The notes under the pieces are model-generated. The model worked only from the letters and a program-made list of their open reading frames with translations, searched no databases and had not been told where the DNA came from. This document shows positions 7,823-16,556 of a DNA stretch of 32,408 nucleotides, piece by piece. Source of the stretch: Mycobacterium sp. ST-F2 (GTDB lineage: Bacteria; Actinomycetota; Actinomycetes; Mycobacteriales; Mycobacteriaceae); contig NZ_JMHT01000067.1 in NCBI RefSeq assembly GCF_001905655.1, positions 1 through 32,408 on the forward strand. The letters are read 5' to 3'. The first letter of the stretch is position 1; the number at the start of each line of letters is the position of its first letter. Made by a program: the position numbers and the translations under genes.

Positions 7823-8821
7823 TTGGCATCACCGACAACCCGCGAAGAGTGGCGTGAATACTGCACCTACGAGCCCACCCCGGACTCGCAGCGACCCTCG
7901 TTGAGTGTTGACGAGATCAAGGCTCTCGGCACCGTCGAGCGGTCGGCGTATAACGAACGCCGCATCGACTACCTGAACGAGGAACGCGTGTTTCCCACCC
8001 GGGATCTCACCCGCATCCTCAACCACGCACGGCGGCTGCTTCGCCGATCACGGGCCAAGAAGTTCGTAGCCAGGCCCGGTATCCGAGTATCAGGGGAACC
8101 CAGGACCGGCAAGACCACCGATGTGATGGCCGCAGGCAAGCGACTGGACGCAGAAATACGGCGAACCTGTGGCAGGGAGAACGACCTCTCCTTCCTGCCC
8201 GTCGTCTACACCACCATCGCCACGGCGACAACGACGAACAAACTCTGGGTGCGCCTCGCCGACTTTGTCGGTGCGCGCGAGCTGCGAGGTAGCAATGCCG
8301 ACGAGCGACTCGTGGACCTGGCGCGACTGCTGAAAAGCCTCGGCACCAAGTTTGTCATCCTCGATGACGTCCAACGCCTCAACACCGATCGTGCCGCAGG
8401 AGCCGAAGTCGCCGACAACATCAAGACTTTCGCCGAAAACCTCGATGCAACAATGCTCTTCGCAGGAATTTCGTTGGAGACCGCTCCCCTGTTCAGCGGC
8501 GAGAACGGAGAGCAGTGGCGAAAGCGCACCCGGCCCATCAACCTGAGCAACTACTCACTCTCGAACGACGCCGACCATAAGGAGTGGGTGCAGCTCGTCG
8601 CATCCATCGAACGCATTCTTCCTCTCCCACTGCATGAGCATGGAATGCTCGAACGCCATGCGGACTACCTCTACCACCGCACTGGCGGCTCAATCGCATC
8701 CTTGAGCGATCTGATCGTCGATGCAGCCACCGACGCCATCGACTTCGGTACCGAAGCCATCACGTTGGACCTGCTCGACTCGATTGCGATCGACGACGTC
8801 GATCCAGGGGCGGCCCGCTGA
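7823..8821 (+). CDS. tnsC: TnsC-like AAA+ ATPase, element B
   Basis: The ATPase regulator that forms filaments on DNA and links the target selector (TniQ) to the TnsA/TnsB transposase. Walker A is GEPRTGKTT with Lys97. Walker B is FVILDDVQRL with Asp181 and Asp182. A sensor-like AGISLE follows. At 332 residues it is short compared with Tn7 TnsC (about 555) and close in size to TniB/TnsC of Tn5053-type and CRISPR-associated elements. It starts at TTG 7823, three bases after the tnsB stop, with GGAAGGG upstream. It overlaps tniQ through TGATG. Confidence 0.9.
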   Translation: MASPTTREEWREYCTYEPTPDSQRPSLSVDEIKALGTVERSAYNERRIDYLNEERVFPTRDLTRILNHARRLLRRSRAKKFVARPGIRVSGEPRTGKTTDVMAAGKRLDAEIRRTCGRENDLSFLPVVYTTIATATTTNKLWVRLADFVGARELRGSNADERLVDLARLLKSLGTKFVILDDVQRLNTDRAAGAEVADNIKTFAENLDATMLFAGISLETAPLFSGENGEQWRKRTRPINLSNYSLSNDADHKEWVQLVASIERILPLPLHEHGMLERHADYLYHRTGGSIASLSDLIVDAATDAIDFGTEAITLDLLDSIAIDDVDPGAAR

Positions 8822-9801
8822 TGTCGCCTCATGTCGAACGGTCATCGACAGTGCCGGAGGGTGCCCGTCGTGGCCGTCAACGACTTCCCGTGCCCGTCTC
8901 TCCGATGTGTTCGGAGACGCTGAACAGCTACCTCCGCCGGGTGACGGATCAGAACCTCTTGCGACCCGGTTGGCTGTCCCAGCTCTCCCGACAGCCCCAC
9001 TTCGTTGCGGACCTCGTTGAGCTAACCGGTTTGACGGAGCGAGGGTTGGTAGCGGCGCTTCCGGAACTCCGAACTCCGCATGCAATCAAGCGATGGCCGC
9101 ATCTGGTCGGCCACGTCTCGCAGCGGGCCGGGATCCGATCCGCATGTAGACACTGCGCCGCCGCGCAGACTCAAAGTCGAAGCCAAGCAGTGACTGTCTT
9201 CGCGAGTCATGAACAGGTGCTCTGCGCTGTACACCAGCAATGGACCGGAAGTTCTGCACTGAGATGCGATGCTCAGCAACAATTTTCAGTCCGACTCTGT
9301 CCTGACATCGAACGCGCACACCGCCAGCACCGTAGTCTCATTCGACGCTGGGGGCGCGGCCCCACATACTCCGGCTTCACGGCTGCTGTCACCTGCTTCT
9401 CCCTGTGGTCAGGCTGGCCGGCGGTCTCTCGTGCGCCTGATGTCCAGCAACGCAGGCGACGGCTCGGTGTAGCCGAGGAAGCACCGTCCATGCTTCCACG
9501 ACAAGCCGCGGCCTGGTACCCCAATGCGGTGGCGCTGACCGACGTCATCATCTCGCTGCGGCACGAAGTGGCGGAGGGACGAACATCCCCCGCCGCGACC
9601 GTCATTGCAGAGGGCCTCGTTCGACTTCAAAACATCGTTCCCGGCCTATCGCCGAGTGGCGCGTCGGATCCCTTCCGGCAGGCAGTGTTGGGTGAACTGC
9701 TTACTCCCCCAGATGAAGTCGAAGTCGCACCGAGCAACCGATCACGCGAGTCCCAGCGGTACAGAAAGGACGATGGTGGCAATGTCAAGCCGAAGTTGTG
9801 A
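8821..9801 (+). CDS. tniQ: TniQ-family target-selection protein, element B
   Basis: TniQ/TnsD proteins choose the insertion site and recruit TnsC. The family start is seen as SPMCSETLNSYLRRV (about residues 28-42) and RPGWLSQL. A zinc-binding region follows: Cys109 and Cys112 (CRHC), then Cys134 and His138 (VLCAVHQQW). At 326 residues it is nearer to the short TniQ of Tn5053/Tn402-type elements than to the long TnsD of Tn7, which recognises a fixed gene. No second TniQ/TnsD and no CRISPR-Cas genes are seen, so the targeting mode is unknown. The ATG at 8821 overlaps the tnsC stop by one base. Confidence 0.85.
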   Translation: MSPHVERSSTVPEGARRGRQRLPVPVSPMCSETLNSYLRRVTDQNLLRPGWLSQLSRQPHFVADLVELTGLTERGLVAALPELRTPHAIKRWPHLVGHVSQRAGIRSACRHCAAAQTQSRSQAVTVFASHEQVLCAVHQQWTGSSALRCDAQQQFSVRLCPDIERAHRQHRSLIRRWGRGPTYSGFTAAVTCFSLWSGWPAVSRAPDVQQRRRRLGVAEEAPSMLPRQAAAWYPNAVALTDVIISLRHEVAEGRTSPAATVIAEGLVRLQNIVPGLSPSGASDPFRQAVLGELLTPPDEVEVAPSNRSRESQRYRKDDGGNVKPKL

Positions 9802-10120
9802 GGAGCCCGCTACCCCAATCGGATCGCTCTGCACTGAATGGGAGTTGGACCAAGGCATCGCATCCCGCGTCGTCTACACACCCGACCGGTTCCCCGCCGG
9901 ATGCACGGCTGGAGTCCGCATCAGCGCGATTCAGGTTGAAGACGGCAGCTTTGAGACTGCTGCGGAAGTCCCCCACATATACCTCGATTGCCATCCTGAC
10001 TCCGGACTAACGATTGAGAACGCTCGTGCTCTCGCGCTGATCCTCACCGAGTCCGCCGCTCAGCTCGAAAGTTGGATCGAGATGTTCGGTGCCGTCGCCG
10101 ATCCTGGGGCCGTACGGTGA
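9776..10120 (+). CDS. small DUF6907-like protein
   Basis: A protein of about 114 residues whose start lies inside the end of tniQ. The likely start is GTG 9776 (AGAAAGGA five bases upstream) or ATG 9782. The central part (residues about 40-85: GVRISAIQVEDGSFETAAEVPHI, then IYLDCH, then LTIENARALALILTESAAQLE) has the strand-strand-helix pattern of DUF6907 proteins common in actinobacteria. Function is unknown. It overlaps the downstream antitoxin-like gene by four bases, which suggests that they are coupled. It does not look like a toxin partner. Confidence 0.6.
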   Translation: MAMSSRSCEEPATPIGSLCTEWELDQGIASRVVYTPDRFPAGCTAGVRISAIQVEDGSFETAAEVPHIYLDCHPDSGLTIENARALALILTESAAQLESWIEMFGAVADPGAVR

Positions 10121-10284
10121 TCGATCCTTTGCTGCCGCGCATCAGCATCACCGAACTACGCCGACATTTCAGCCGGTTCATCAGTGACGCGGAACAAGGA
10201 CGGACTTTCGTGATCACTCGCCGGGGGCGCGACGTTGCCGTGCTGGCTCCGGCCCGGCGATTCGCCGACGAAGATCTGCATTAA
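10117..10284 (+). CDS. Phd/YefM-type antitoxin-like DNA-binding protein, no toxin beside it
   Basis: A 55-residue protein starting at GTG 10117, whose last two bases are part of the preceding stop codon. ISITELRRHFSRFISDAEQGRTFVITRRGRDVAVLAP is the N-terminal DNA-binding fold of the Phd/YefM antitoxin family almost from end to end. The usual C-terminal toxin-binding tail is very short here. Neither flanking gene looks like a Doc, YoeB or PIN toxin. It may serve as a repressor of the tns operon or stabilise the island. Confidence 0.75.
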   Translation: MIDPLLPRISITELRRHFSRFISDAEQGRTFVITRRGRDVAVLAPARRFADEDLH

Positions 10285-10316
10285 CCAAGAAGAGGACCAC
10301 GAGCACTATTGAAGTC

Positions 10317-10988
10317 ATGCAACACCCAGCATCCCGAACGAACTTCGACCACAGTCCCTGCTACCGCGACGGTCTGCACCCGCCTACGAAGCCTGGGCGC
10401 CAGTGGTGCCGCACTCATGGTCCGGCCAGTCGCTCGCGAGGGTATGGCCAACCCATCGCCGTGGCGTCACCGCCGCAGACCCAGCAGGACGACACCGGTC
10501 CCGCCGAGGTGCGCCGACGCCGTGCAGTGGCCGCCAAGCAGTACCAGCCCAGCAGAGTTCGGCTTCTGCTGGTGGCCCAAGCGCCACCTGACGCTGACGA
10601 CCGCTACTTCTACTTTGTCGACGTGGCGCAGCACGACTCGCTGTTTCGAGCGGTCGCGCGGGCAATCCTGCCTCAGGTAGAGCCGACCCGGACCAACAAG
10701 GCATCCCTGCTGGCTCAACTGCGCGACCGCGGCATCTTCCTGATCGACCTCAAGCCTGATCCCGTCGACGGGTCCGACCTGTCGCCCTACGTGCCCGCGC
10801 TCCTTGACCGGATTGCCGAGCTGGAACCCGAACGCATCATCCTGATAAAGGCCGACGTGTTCCGCGTGGCATATCCCGCGTTGGCCGCTGCAGGCCTTCC
10901 GGTCAGCCAGATGCGGATCCCTTTCCCTTCGTCCGGGCGACAGAAAGAATTCGCGGTCACGTTCGGTCGGGCCCTCGCGGGCGAGTGA
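10317..10988 (+). CDS. hypothetical protein, uracil-DNA glycosylase superfamily-like
   Basis: A protein of 223 residues from ATG 10317. The first 70 residues are poorly structured and may not all be translated. The likely folded part begins at QYQPSRVRLLLVAQAPPDADDRYFYF. This opening resembles the GEAPG-type motif that starts the uracil-DNA glycosylase superfamily fold. Further on, IFLIDLKPDPVDGSDLSPYVPALLDRI and ERIILIKADVF fit the later strands of that fold. The Gly-Glu of the classic motif is replaced by Ala-Gln, so catalysis is doubtful. It may bind modified or uracil-containing DNA, as phages often carry. The assignment is by resemblance only. Confidence 0.5.
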   Translation: MQHPASRTNFDHSPCYRDGLHPPTKPGRQWCRTHGPASRSRGYGQPIAVASPPQTQQDDTGPAEVRRRRAVAAKQYQPSRVRLLLVAQAPPDADDRYFYFVDVAQHDSLFRAVARAILPQVEPTRTNKASLLAQLRDRGIFLIDLKPDPVDGSDLSPYVPALLDRIAELEPERIILIKADVFRVAYPALAAAGLPVSQMRIPFPSSGRQKEFAVTFGRALAGE

Positions 10989-11028
10989 CAGTTCGCGATG
11001 TCACCCCGCCTCGGTAGCGTCGCTTCCC

Positions 11029-11883
11029 ATGGGACCGGATGACTTCTTCGAGGAGACCGAAACGGTCAGTCCATGGTCGAGTGAACCGACCATCACGACG
11101 AAGCTCCGGAAGGACCTGCTGAACGAGCTGCGCGCCGGCCCCGTAGCCGGCGCGGACGACCTCGACGCGGCGATCGCGCTGACCCACTTGGTGTGGGACA
11201 ACCTGACTGCGTTCGGCACCGACGGCAGCAACGCGCTCGACGACAAGGAAATCGCCCTTGCCCAGCGCGCCCTCACCGCGACCCTCTCGCGAATCGGCAT
11301 CACGCTGAGCTTCCCCTGGCGGGACTTCGCCACCTTCAAGACGCATTGGTTGCGTAACGGCTGCTACAACTCGTGGCAAGCCCGCCGAGATCTTCTCAAC
11401 GAGCTGTTTGACCCGGTTCAGGCTGAGCTGGATCGGCAAGAGGAGGATCAGTTCCGCGCTGTGAACGCTGAGGCGGTGTCGCCGCACACCAAGACGGGTT
11501 GGCCGAAGGTTGACGAGGAGCTCACCGAGCTTCGCCGGCGTTTCCGCACCGCCACCACCACGCAGGACTATCGCGACGTCGGCAACCGCGCCGTTGGCGT
11601 GCTTGAGGCGCTGAGCCGCACTATTTACGACCCCTCCGTGCATCTCCGAGACGGCGAGACCGAGCCGCCGGCCGATAAGACAAAGCAGCGCATCGGCCGC
11701 TATGTCGAGGACTCCTTGGCGGGCAAGAACAACGAGGCGATCCGCGGCGTCGCGAACAAGGTGGTCGAGCTGGCACACAGCGTGAAGCACTCCACCGCGC
11801 CCACGCGGCGGGAGGCCGGAATCGCGGCGGACTCGGTGATCATGCTCGCGAACATCTTGCGCCGGGTCGATCAAGACTTCTGA
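11029..11883 (+). CDS. abortive-infection-like protein with HEPN-like C-terminus
   Basis: A protein of 284 residues, mostly helical. The first 140 residues are unrecognised. The second half (WPKVDEELTELRRRFRTATTTQDYRDVGNRAV...) and especially the end (VVELAHSVKHS, then TRREAGIAADSVIMLANILRRV) look like the C-terminal domain of abortive-infection family proteins, which belongs with HEPN-type helical folds. The canonical HEPN RNase motif (Rx4-6H) is not clear, so RNase activity is uncertain. The ATG at 11029 lacks a ribosome site, but TAGCGT at 11015-11020 could be a -10 box for a leaderless or near-leaderless mRNA. The AIPR gene follows after 81 bp on the same strand. Confidence 0.6.
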   Translation: MGPDDFFEETETVSPWSSEPTITTKLRKDLLNELRAGPVAGADDLDAAIALTHLVWDNLTAFGTDGSNALDDKEIALAQRALTATLSRIGITLSFPWRDFATFKTHWLRNGCYNSWQARRDLLNELFDPVQAELDRQEEDQFRAVNAEAVSPHTKTGWPKVDEELTELRRRFRTATTTQDYRDVGNRAVGVLEALSRTIYDPSVHLRDGETEPPADKTKQRIGRYVEDSLAGKNNEAIRGVANKVVELAHSVKHSTAPTRREAGIAADSVIMLANILRRVDQDF

Positions 11884-11964
11884 ATGGGTGAACGCAGCCG
11901 GGCCGTCCAGTAGCCGGCGTCCGTGCCCATAGACTTCTGTTACCGATGACGAGAGGGGTCGGCC

Positions 11965-13650
11965 TTGGGCGACTTGCACGTGGCGCAGATTAAGCGGCGG
12001 CTGAAGGACACGACTTACTCTCACATCGACGTCTCTGATCTCAGCAAGCACAGCGTCGACTTCGTCGAGCAAGCTCGATTGACCCGCGCACTCGCGGCGT
12101 TCGTCCTCACCAAGGTGGCAGGTCTCAGCGCTGAAGACGCCGCCGCGTGCGTAACCGACGGCCCGGATGACAACGGTGTCGACGCGATCGCGTTCGTCGA
12201 TTCGGAGCCCCCGCGTCTCTACCTGGTCCAATCGAAGTGGACAGATTCCGGAAACGGCGGAGGCGCGGCGCTCGACGAGATGATGAAATTTCAGAAAGGG
12301 TTGTCGGACCTCGTCACGATGAAATGGGAGCGGTTCAACAATAAGGTGGCCCAACGGGTTCCGGAGTTGGACAACGCACTGCTCAATACGGATCTTCGCA
12401 TCGAGGTCATCTTCGTGACGATGGGCACACCACAGCTGGCCCCTGCCGTAGCCGCCCACATGGACGACTACATCACTACGCTCAACGACCCGACTGAGGT
12501 CGCTCTGTTCACGTACCTGAACCAAGGCGCCGTCTACAAGCTTCTCGTCGATGACACCCTCTCGGCTCAGATTGATCTCACTGTCGAGCTGTCGGACTGG
12601 GGGCGCCTGGAGGGTCCTCCCGATGCCGTCTACGGCCACGTCGGCGGCGCGGAGGTAGCGGGCTGGCTCCGCGATCACGGACCCCATCTGTTCGACCGCA
12701 ATGTTCGCCTGGTGCTGTCGAACTCGGAGGTCAACGCATCCGTCCTGGAGACGATCGAGGAATCACCCGAGCGGTTCTGGTATTTCAACAACGGTGTCAC
12801 GGCGCTGTGCGAGTCGATTGACAAGGCCCCTGCTGGCGGCACTGAACGTCGGCAGGGGACGTTCGGGCTCAAGGGGGTCAGCATCGTCAATGGGGCGCAG
12901 ACCGTGGGGACTCTCGCACGCGCCCTGCGGCAGGGGAAGCAGCAGGAACTCGACGCGGTGCGGGTCATGGTGCGGTTCATATCGCTGGAGTCCGCTCCGG
13001 ACGACTTCGGAAAACGCGTGACGCGAGCGACGAACACCCAGAACGTCATCGGCGGCCGCGACTTCGTAGGCCTCGATCCCGAACAGACGCGACTGCGCGA
13101 CGACTTTTCCGTCGACGGCCTCACTTACGCCATCCGCAGCGGCGAGGAGCGCCCAGACCCCGAGAAGGGCTGCGAATTCACAGAGGCTGCGGTGGCCCTC
13201 GCGTGTGCCCATTCATCGGGACTTGCCACCCAGGCGAAACGCGAGGTTAGCCGGCTGTGGGACGACACGTCAAAGGCCCCGTACAAAGCACTGTTCAACG
13301 CCAGTACCATCTACTTGCGGGTGTGGCGTTCTGTCCAGGTTCTTCGCGCCGTTGAGGCGGAGCTCGACCAGTTGAAAGATGGTCTAGGCAACCGGGAACG
13401 GGGATACGCCGTCCATGGAAACCGTCTTGTCGCCCACGTCGTGTTCGCGAAGCTGGACTCGACTGGGATCGAAAATCCCGCTGCAGATTGGGGCCTCGTC
13501 CTCGCGGAGGTTCCCGACCTGACGGTAAAGGCTCTGTACACGATGACCGAGAAGGGCGAGGCCGAGTACAGCGGATACACCGCGAGCTTGTTCAAGAACG
13601 CTACGAAGACGGAGCACCTCGCCAACATGACCATCGATGCTCTCGCCTGA
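11965..13650 (+). CDS. AIPR family abortive phage infection protein
   Basis: A protein of 561 residues. Residues 1-130 look like a restriction-endonuclease-type domain: NGVDAIAF with Asp73 and YLVQSKW with Gln89 and Lys91 form a D...QxK signature. The large central part (about 220-480) is typical of the AIPR domain: WYFNNGVTALC, then GVSIVNGAQTVGTLA, then ATNTQNVIGGRDF. AIPR was named from a lactococcal abortive-infection protein and occurs in defence islands, but its mechanism is not settled. The start is TTG 11965, supported by AGAGGGG six bases upstream. It converges on drmC with 160 bp between, in which I saw no clear terminator. Confidence 0.85.
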   Translation: MGDLHVAQIKRRLKDTTYSHIDVSDLSKHSVDFVEQARLTRALAAFVLTKVAGLSAEDAAACVTDGPDDNGVDAIAFVDSEPPRLYLVQSKWTDSGNGGGAALDEMMKFQKGLSDLVTMKWERFNNKVAQRVPELDNALLNTDLRIEVIFVTMGTPQLAPAVAAHMDDYITTLNDPTEVALFTYLNQGAVYKLLVDDTLSAQIDLTVELSDWGRLEGPPDAVYGHVGGAEVAGWLRDHGPHLFDRNVRLVLSNSEVNASVLETIEESPERFWYFNNGVTALCESIDKAPAGGTERRQGTFGLKGVSIVNGAQTVGTLARALRQGKQQELDAVRVMVRFISLESAPDDFGKRVTRATNTQNVIGGRDFVGLDPEQTRLRDDFSVDGLTYAIRSGEERPDPEKGCEFTEAAVALACAHSSGLATQAKREVSRLWDDTSKAPYKALFNASTIYLRVWRSVQVLRAVEAELDQLKDGLGNRERGYAVHGNRLVAHVVFAKLDSTGIENPAADWGLVLAEVPDLTVKALYTMTEKGEAEYSGYTASLFKNATKTEHLANMTIDALA

Positions 13651-13810
13651 GATGTTGGCCTTCCTGGTGCTTACGGATCTGGCGTTCTAGTTCGAGCAAG
13701 AGATTCTCAGTTTCGGGCTGCACTGGGCGACGGTCCCTCGGGTCCCTCGGCTTTGGTCAGGGGCAAGAATGCGCGTCGCGCAGCCGTGCACCGACGTGTG
13801 GATTCTGTTG

Positions 13811-14515
13811 CTATTCCAGCTCATACAAGGACCCCCGCTTGCTGGCCATGGTCGACTCAATTGATGCTGCGAGGCCGCTGTCGTGAATCAGCAGACCGAA
13901 CTCGATGTTTCGGTTCTCAGCGTTGTACGAGAAGTTTGCACTTGTCAGCAGAACGATCTCATGGTCGACGACAATGAACTTGGTATGGCTGACGATCGGC
14001 TGTCCATTCGGCAAGTTGGCTGAGCGGTAGACGTTCGCCCGCGGGAGCCGTGCCTTGACGCCGCCAGGGTCGCCCTTGCCTGCGTCGACGTAGACACACA
14101 CAACCACCTCGGGCTCATCGGATGCTGTCTGGAGTGCGTCCCACATGCTTGATGTCGATGAGAAGTTATAGGTCGCACACGTCACCGAAATGCGGGCCGC
14201 GGCGACGACATCGTGAAACTGATTGGTCAGATGTCCGGTCGTGGCTTCGTTTCCGGGCATCGTCCAGACGGGAGTGAGGTCGCGGTGCGCAGACTTTGCA
14301 CCCGCGATCCCGCGGAGCACCGCCACCGAGATGGCTGGCTCAGTGTGTCCAATTCCCGCTAAATTCAACAGTTTTGCGACATTCTCGCGACGGGAGTGGC
14401 TTACCGCTACGAGTGCATGCGCGATATGCTCACCGGCGTCGATGAGCACTGCCAGGCTTTCGGCCTCGGTTGCGGTCAGGTACTCCCCCAGTTGTTTCAG
14501 CGGGTCATCGGACAT
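13811..14515 (-). CDS. drmC: DrmC, phospholipase D-like protein of DISARM
   Basis: The last gene of the DISARM operon. It has 234 residues with one HKD-type motif: His177, Lys179 and Asp184 (SHTKFIVVDHE), then Asn194 (TSANFSYNAENRNIEFG), the phospholipase D/Nuc superfamily signature. One motif per chain implies action as a dimer, as in Nuc-type nucleases. Residues 1-75 are helical and precede the fold. The start is ATG 14515, which overlaps the drmB stop by 11 bp. The open frame continues 53 codons upstream inside drmB, but those residues look like out-of-frame translation. DrmC is the DISARM component reported as not needed for protection in the Bacillus class 2 system. Confidence 0.88.
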   Translation of the reverse strand: MSDDPLKQLGEYLTATEAESLAVLIDAGEHIAHALVAVSHSRRENVAKLLNLAGIGHTEPAISVAVLRGIAGAKSAHRDLTPVWTMPGNEATTGHLTNQFHDVVAAARISVTCATYNFSSTSSMWDALQTASDEPEVVVCVYVDAGKGDPGGVKARLPRANVYRSANLPNGQPIVSHTKFIVVDHEIVLLTSANFSYNAENRNIEFGLLIHDSGLAASIESTMASKRGSLYELE

Positions 14516-16556
14516 CAGGGCTCCCGAAGAACCCCGGCACCGGCTTGCCGTGCGCGCTGGGCAATGTGAGCAGAAACCGGCGGTCGAGGAATCGGTTCGC
14601 CCTTTCGCACGATGTCTCCGATGCGAACGTGCAGCAGTGGCACGCCGCCCCGTGCAGGAAGTCCTCCGGGTCACTCGGAGTGCGCATGGCGCACACTGGG
14701 TCCGACGAGCACCGAGCAGCTCGGCGAAGTGCCGAGATCACCAGCCCCTGCAGTCGAGTCGGCTCCGAAAGCGCGACGAGTCCGCCGAGGGTGCCTTCGC
14801 TATCTGAGGCGGTGGTACAGATCAACAATCCGGCAGCGCCCTCGCGATGCGCGGAGGCCGGCCACCCGTAGATCCGCTCGGTCAAGCTGGCCGCGCCGTA
14901 GCCACATGACATCGCCATCTCGCGGATCAGAACGTGAGACAGGGTGTGCAGCAACCAGTATCGCGGTGCAGGTAGTCGGGTGTCTGGATCCACAGCTTTG
15001 GCGGTCTCAGAGAAGCGTCGGGCGAAGTTACGCCGGTTAGCCGTCTGATGCGCCGCCCACAGCGGCGTCGTGTAGACGATGTTCTCCCAGTCTTCGATGG
15101 CATCGAGGCTGAGTTGCAGAAAGATTCCTTCGCCGCGGTCCTCCGTCGCGGGCACCCATGTCGGCTTGCCGTTGCGGGTGAGCTTGACCAGTCGACCAGG
15201 CAGGTCGTTGACTCGATCCATCTCATCAAGACGGGTGAAACCGATGAAGGCATTGACCTTCTTCATCTGGTTGACCGCGACGACGCGGCTGATCTGTGTG
15301 GGAAGCTCGGGGCCTCGTGCCATGTCGGTCACCATCAGCCCCGTGGTGTTCTTCTGAGAGGGGAACAGCGCCGGCTTCTGCAGGTATTGCCATTCGGGAA
15401 TTAGGAGTTCTACGGGATCCCAGTCGTCACGCTTCTTCTTGCGCTCCTCGTCGGACTCTGGTGGCGTGAGCGCATCGGCAACCGCTGTCGCAAGATTCTC
15501 ATTCGAAACTCCGCTCAGATCAATATCTTTCATACCTGCCATCGCGCGGATAACGTCGACTTGCCCAGCGAATTGCTTGATGGTGTCGACGCCGAGTCTT
15601 AGCCGGAGGAGGTCGCCGAGGGCTTCGGCTTTCTCTGCATCGGTCCGCGGCATGACGATGATCGATTGCGTCGAGGCGAACCACAAGTTCGAGGCACCCA
15701 TCATGATCAGCGTCGGCCGCGCATTGCATTCTTTGTCGAAAGCATTTAAGTGCGGGTGTCGTCCCCGGCAGGTTTGCGGCAGCTTGTCGCGGCCCACCGA
15801 CCCCTGTGCCTCTGCCATGCCGCGGGTGGCCCCGCATTGCGTGCACGCGATCATCGATCCGACGCTCTTGCCGAGATTGGCGTCCCGCATCTTCAGGTCC
15901 GGTCGCTCCGCCTTGGGGCATCGCCGGCCGCGATGCACCCACAGTTCGTACGGAAACTCGTCGACGTGACCGTTGGTGCATGTCAACAGATGCTGTGCGG
16001 GTACCGCGGGGCTCTCCCGCTTCCCAGTCTTCACGCCACCGCGTTGCGCGCCGCGGCCCGGGCAGCCCTTATGTGTGAATTGCGCGAGGTCCGGGCGGAA
16101 GGGATGGGTGTTGATGTAGCTGAACCGCGTCAGCGGGCCGAGGTAATCGCAGCCCGTGCATCGCAGCCACTGCGGGAATACTCGTGCGGGGATGCCTAAG
16201 TCGGCGCCCTCTTTGGCGAATGAGTTCTGTTTCGGCTGCCAGGGATAGGGCCGTAGCGCCTCGAGCTGCGGACCAAGGTGCATCCGAATCACGTTGAGGA
16301 GCCGGGGCTCGATGATCGCCGGAATCTTCTCGCGCCGTTTCCAGATGGGCTCCCAGTCGTCCAACCCTGCAGGCATCACCGAGAAACCGGGCAGATCCAT
16401 GATCGCGCCCGGCCCGTAGGTATACAGCAGCGACGACGGCCGTGACGAGCCAACCTTAGCGCGGTTTTTGACCACCGCGTCTTCGGCGTCGGCCAACGGA
16501 TCGAGCGCCTCCCCCGGATCGTGCAGCATCACTTCTTCGGGCGTGGTGTCGGTCAT
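14505..16556 (-). CDS. drmB: DrmB, DUF1998-containing DISARM protein
   Basis: A protein of 683 residues. Several Cys pairs in the first half (RCTGCDY, LLTCTNGHVDEF, ACTQCGATRG, CRGRHPHL, CNARP) suggest zinc-binding segments. The C-terminal third is the DUF1998 domain: WLLHTLSHVLIREMAMSCGY, then SLTERIYGW, then CTTASDSEGTLGGL, and the late Cys cluster ACHCC. DrmB partners the DrmA helicase to form the core that engages incoming phage DNA. The start ATG 16556 overlaps the drmA stop (TGATG), so translation is likely coupled. The length and order are normal for class 1 DISARM. Confidence 0.93.
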   Translation of the reverse strand: MTDTTPEEVMLHDPGEALDPLADAEDAVVKNRAKVGSSRPSSLLYTYGPGAIMDLPGFSVMPAGLDDWEPIWKRREKIPAIIEPRLLNVIRMHLGPQLEALRPYPWQPKQNSFAKEGADLGIPARVFPQWLRCTGCDYLGPLTRFSYINTHPFRPDLAQFTHKGCPGRGAQRGGVKTGKRESPAVPAQHLLTCTNGHVDEFPYELWVHRGRRCPKAERPDLKMRDANLGKSVGSMIACTQCGATRGMAEAQGSVGRDKLPQTCRGRHPHLNAFDKECNARPTLIMMGASNLWFASTQSIIVMPRTDAEKAEALGDLLRLRLGVDTIKQFAGQVDVIRAMAGMKDIDLSGVSNENLATAVADALTPPESDEERKKKRDDWDPVELLIPEWQYLQKPALFPSQKNTTGLMVTDMARGPELPTQISRVVAVNQMKKVNAFIGFTRLDEMDRVNDLPGRLVKLTRNGKPTWVPATEDRGEGIFLQLSLDAIEDWENIVYTTPLWAAHQTANRRNFARRFSETAKAVDPDTRLPAPRYWLLHTLSHVLIREMAMSCGYGAASLTERIYGWPASAHREGAAGLLICTTASDSEGTLGGLVALSEPTRLQGLVISALRRAARCSSDPVCAMRTPSDPEDFLHGAACHCCTFASETSCERANRFLDRRFLLTLPSAHGKPVPGFFGSPDVR

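Noticed and set aside
8821..9801. CRISPR-guided targeting of the TniQ element
   Set aside because: No repeat-spacer array, no cas gene and no atypical single repeat were seen anywhere in the window, so there is no support for an RNA-guided element.
10957..12687. 576-codon open frame on the minus strand
   Set aside because: It lies wholly opposite the Abi-like and AIPR genes, which have clear domains. Its sequence is Val/Arg/Asp-rich without motifs, as expected for an antisense frame in high-GC DNA.
14516..14674. N-terminal extension of drmC
   Set aside because: The 53 extra residues are Arg/Ser/Cys-rich and lie out of frame inside the conserved end of drmB. ATG 14515 gives a protein that starts sensibly.
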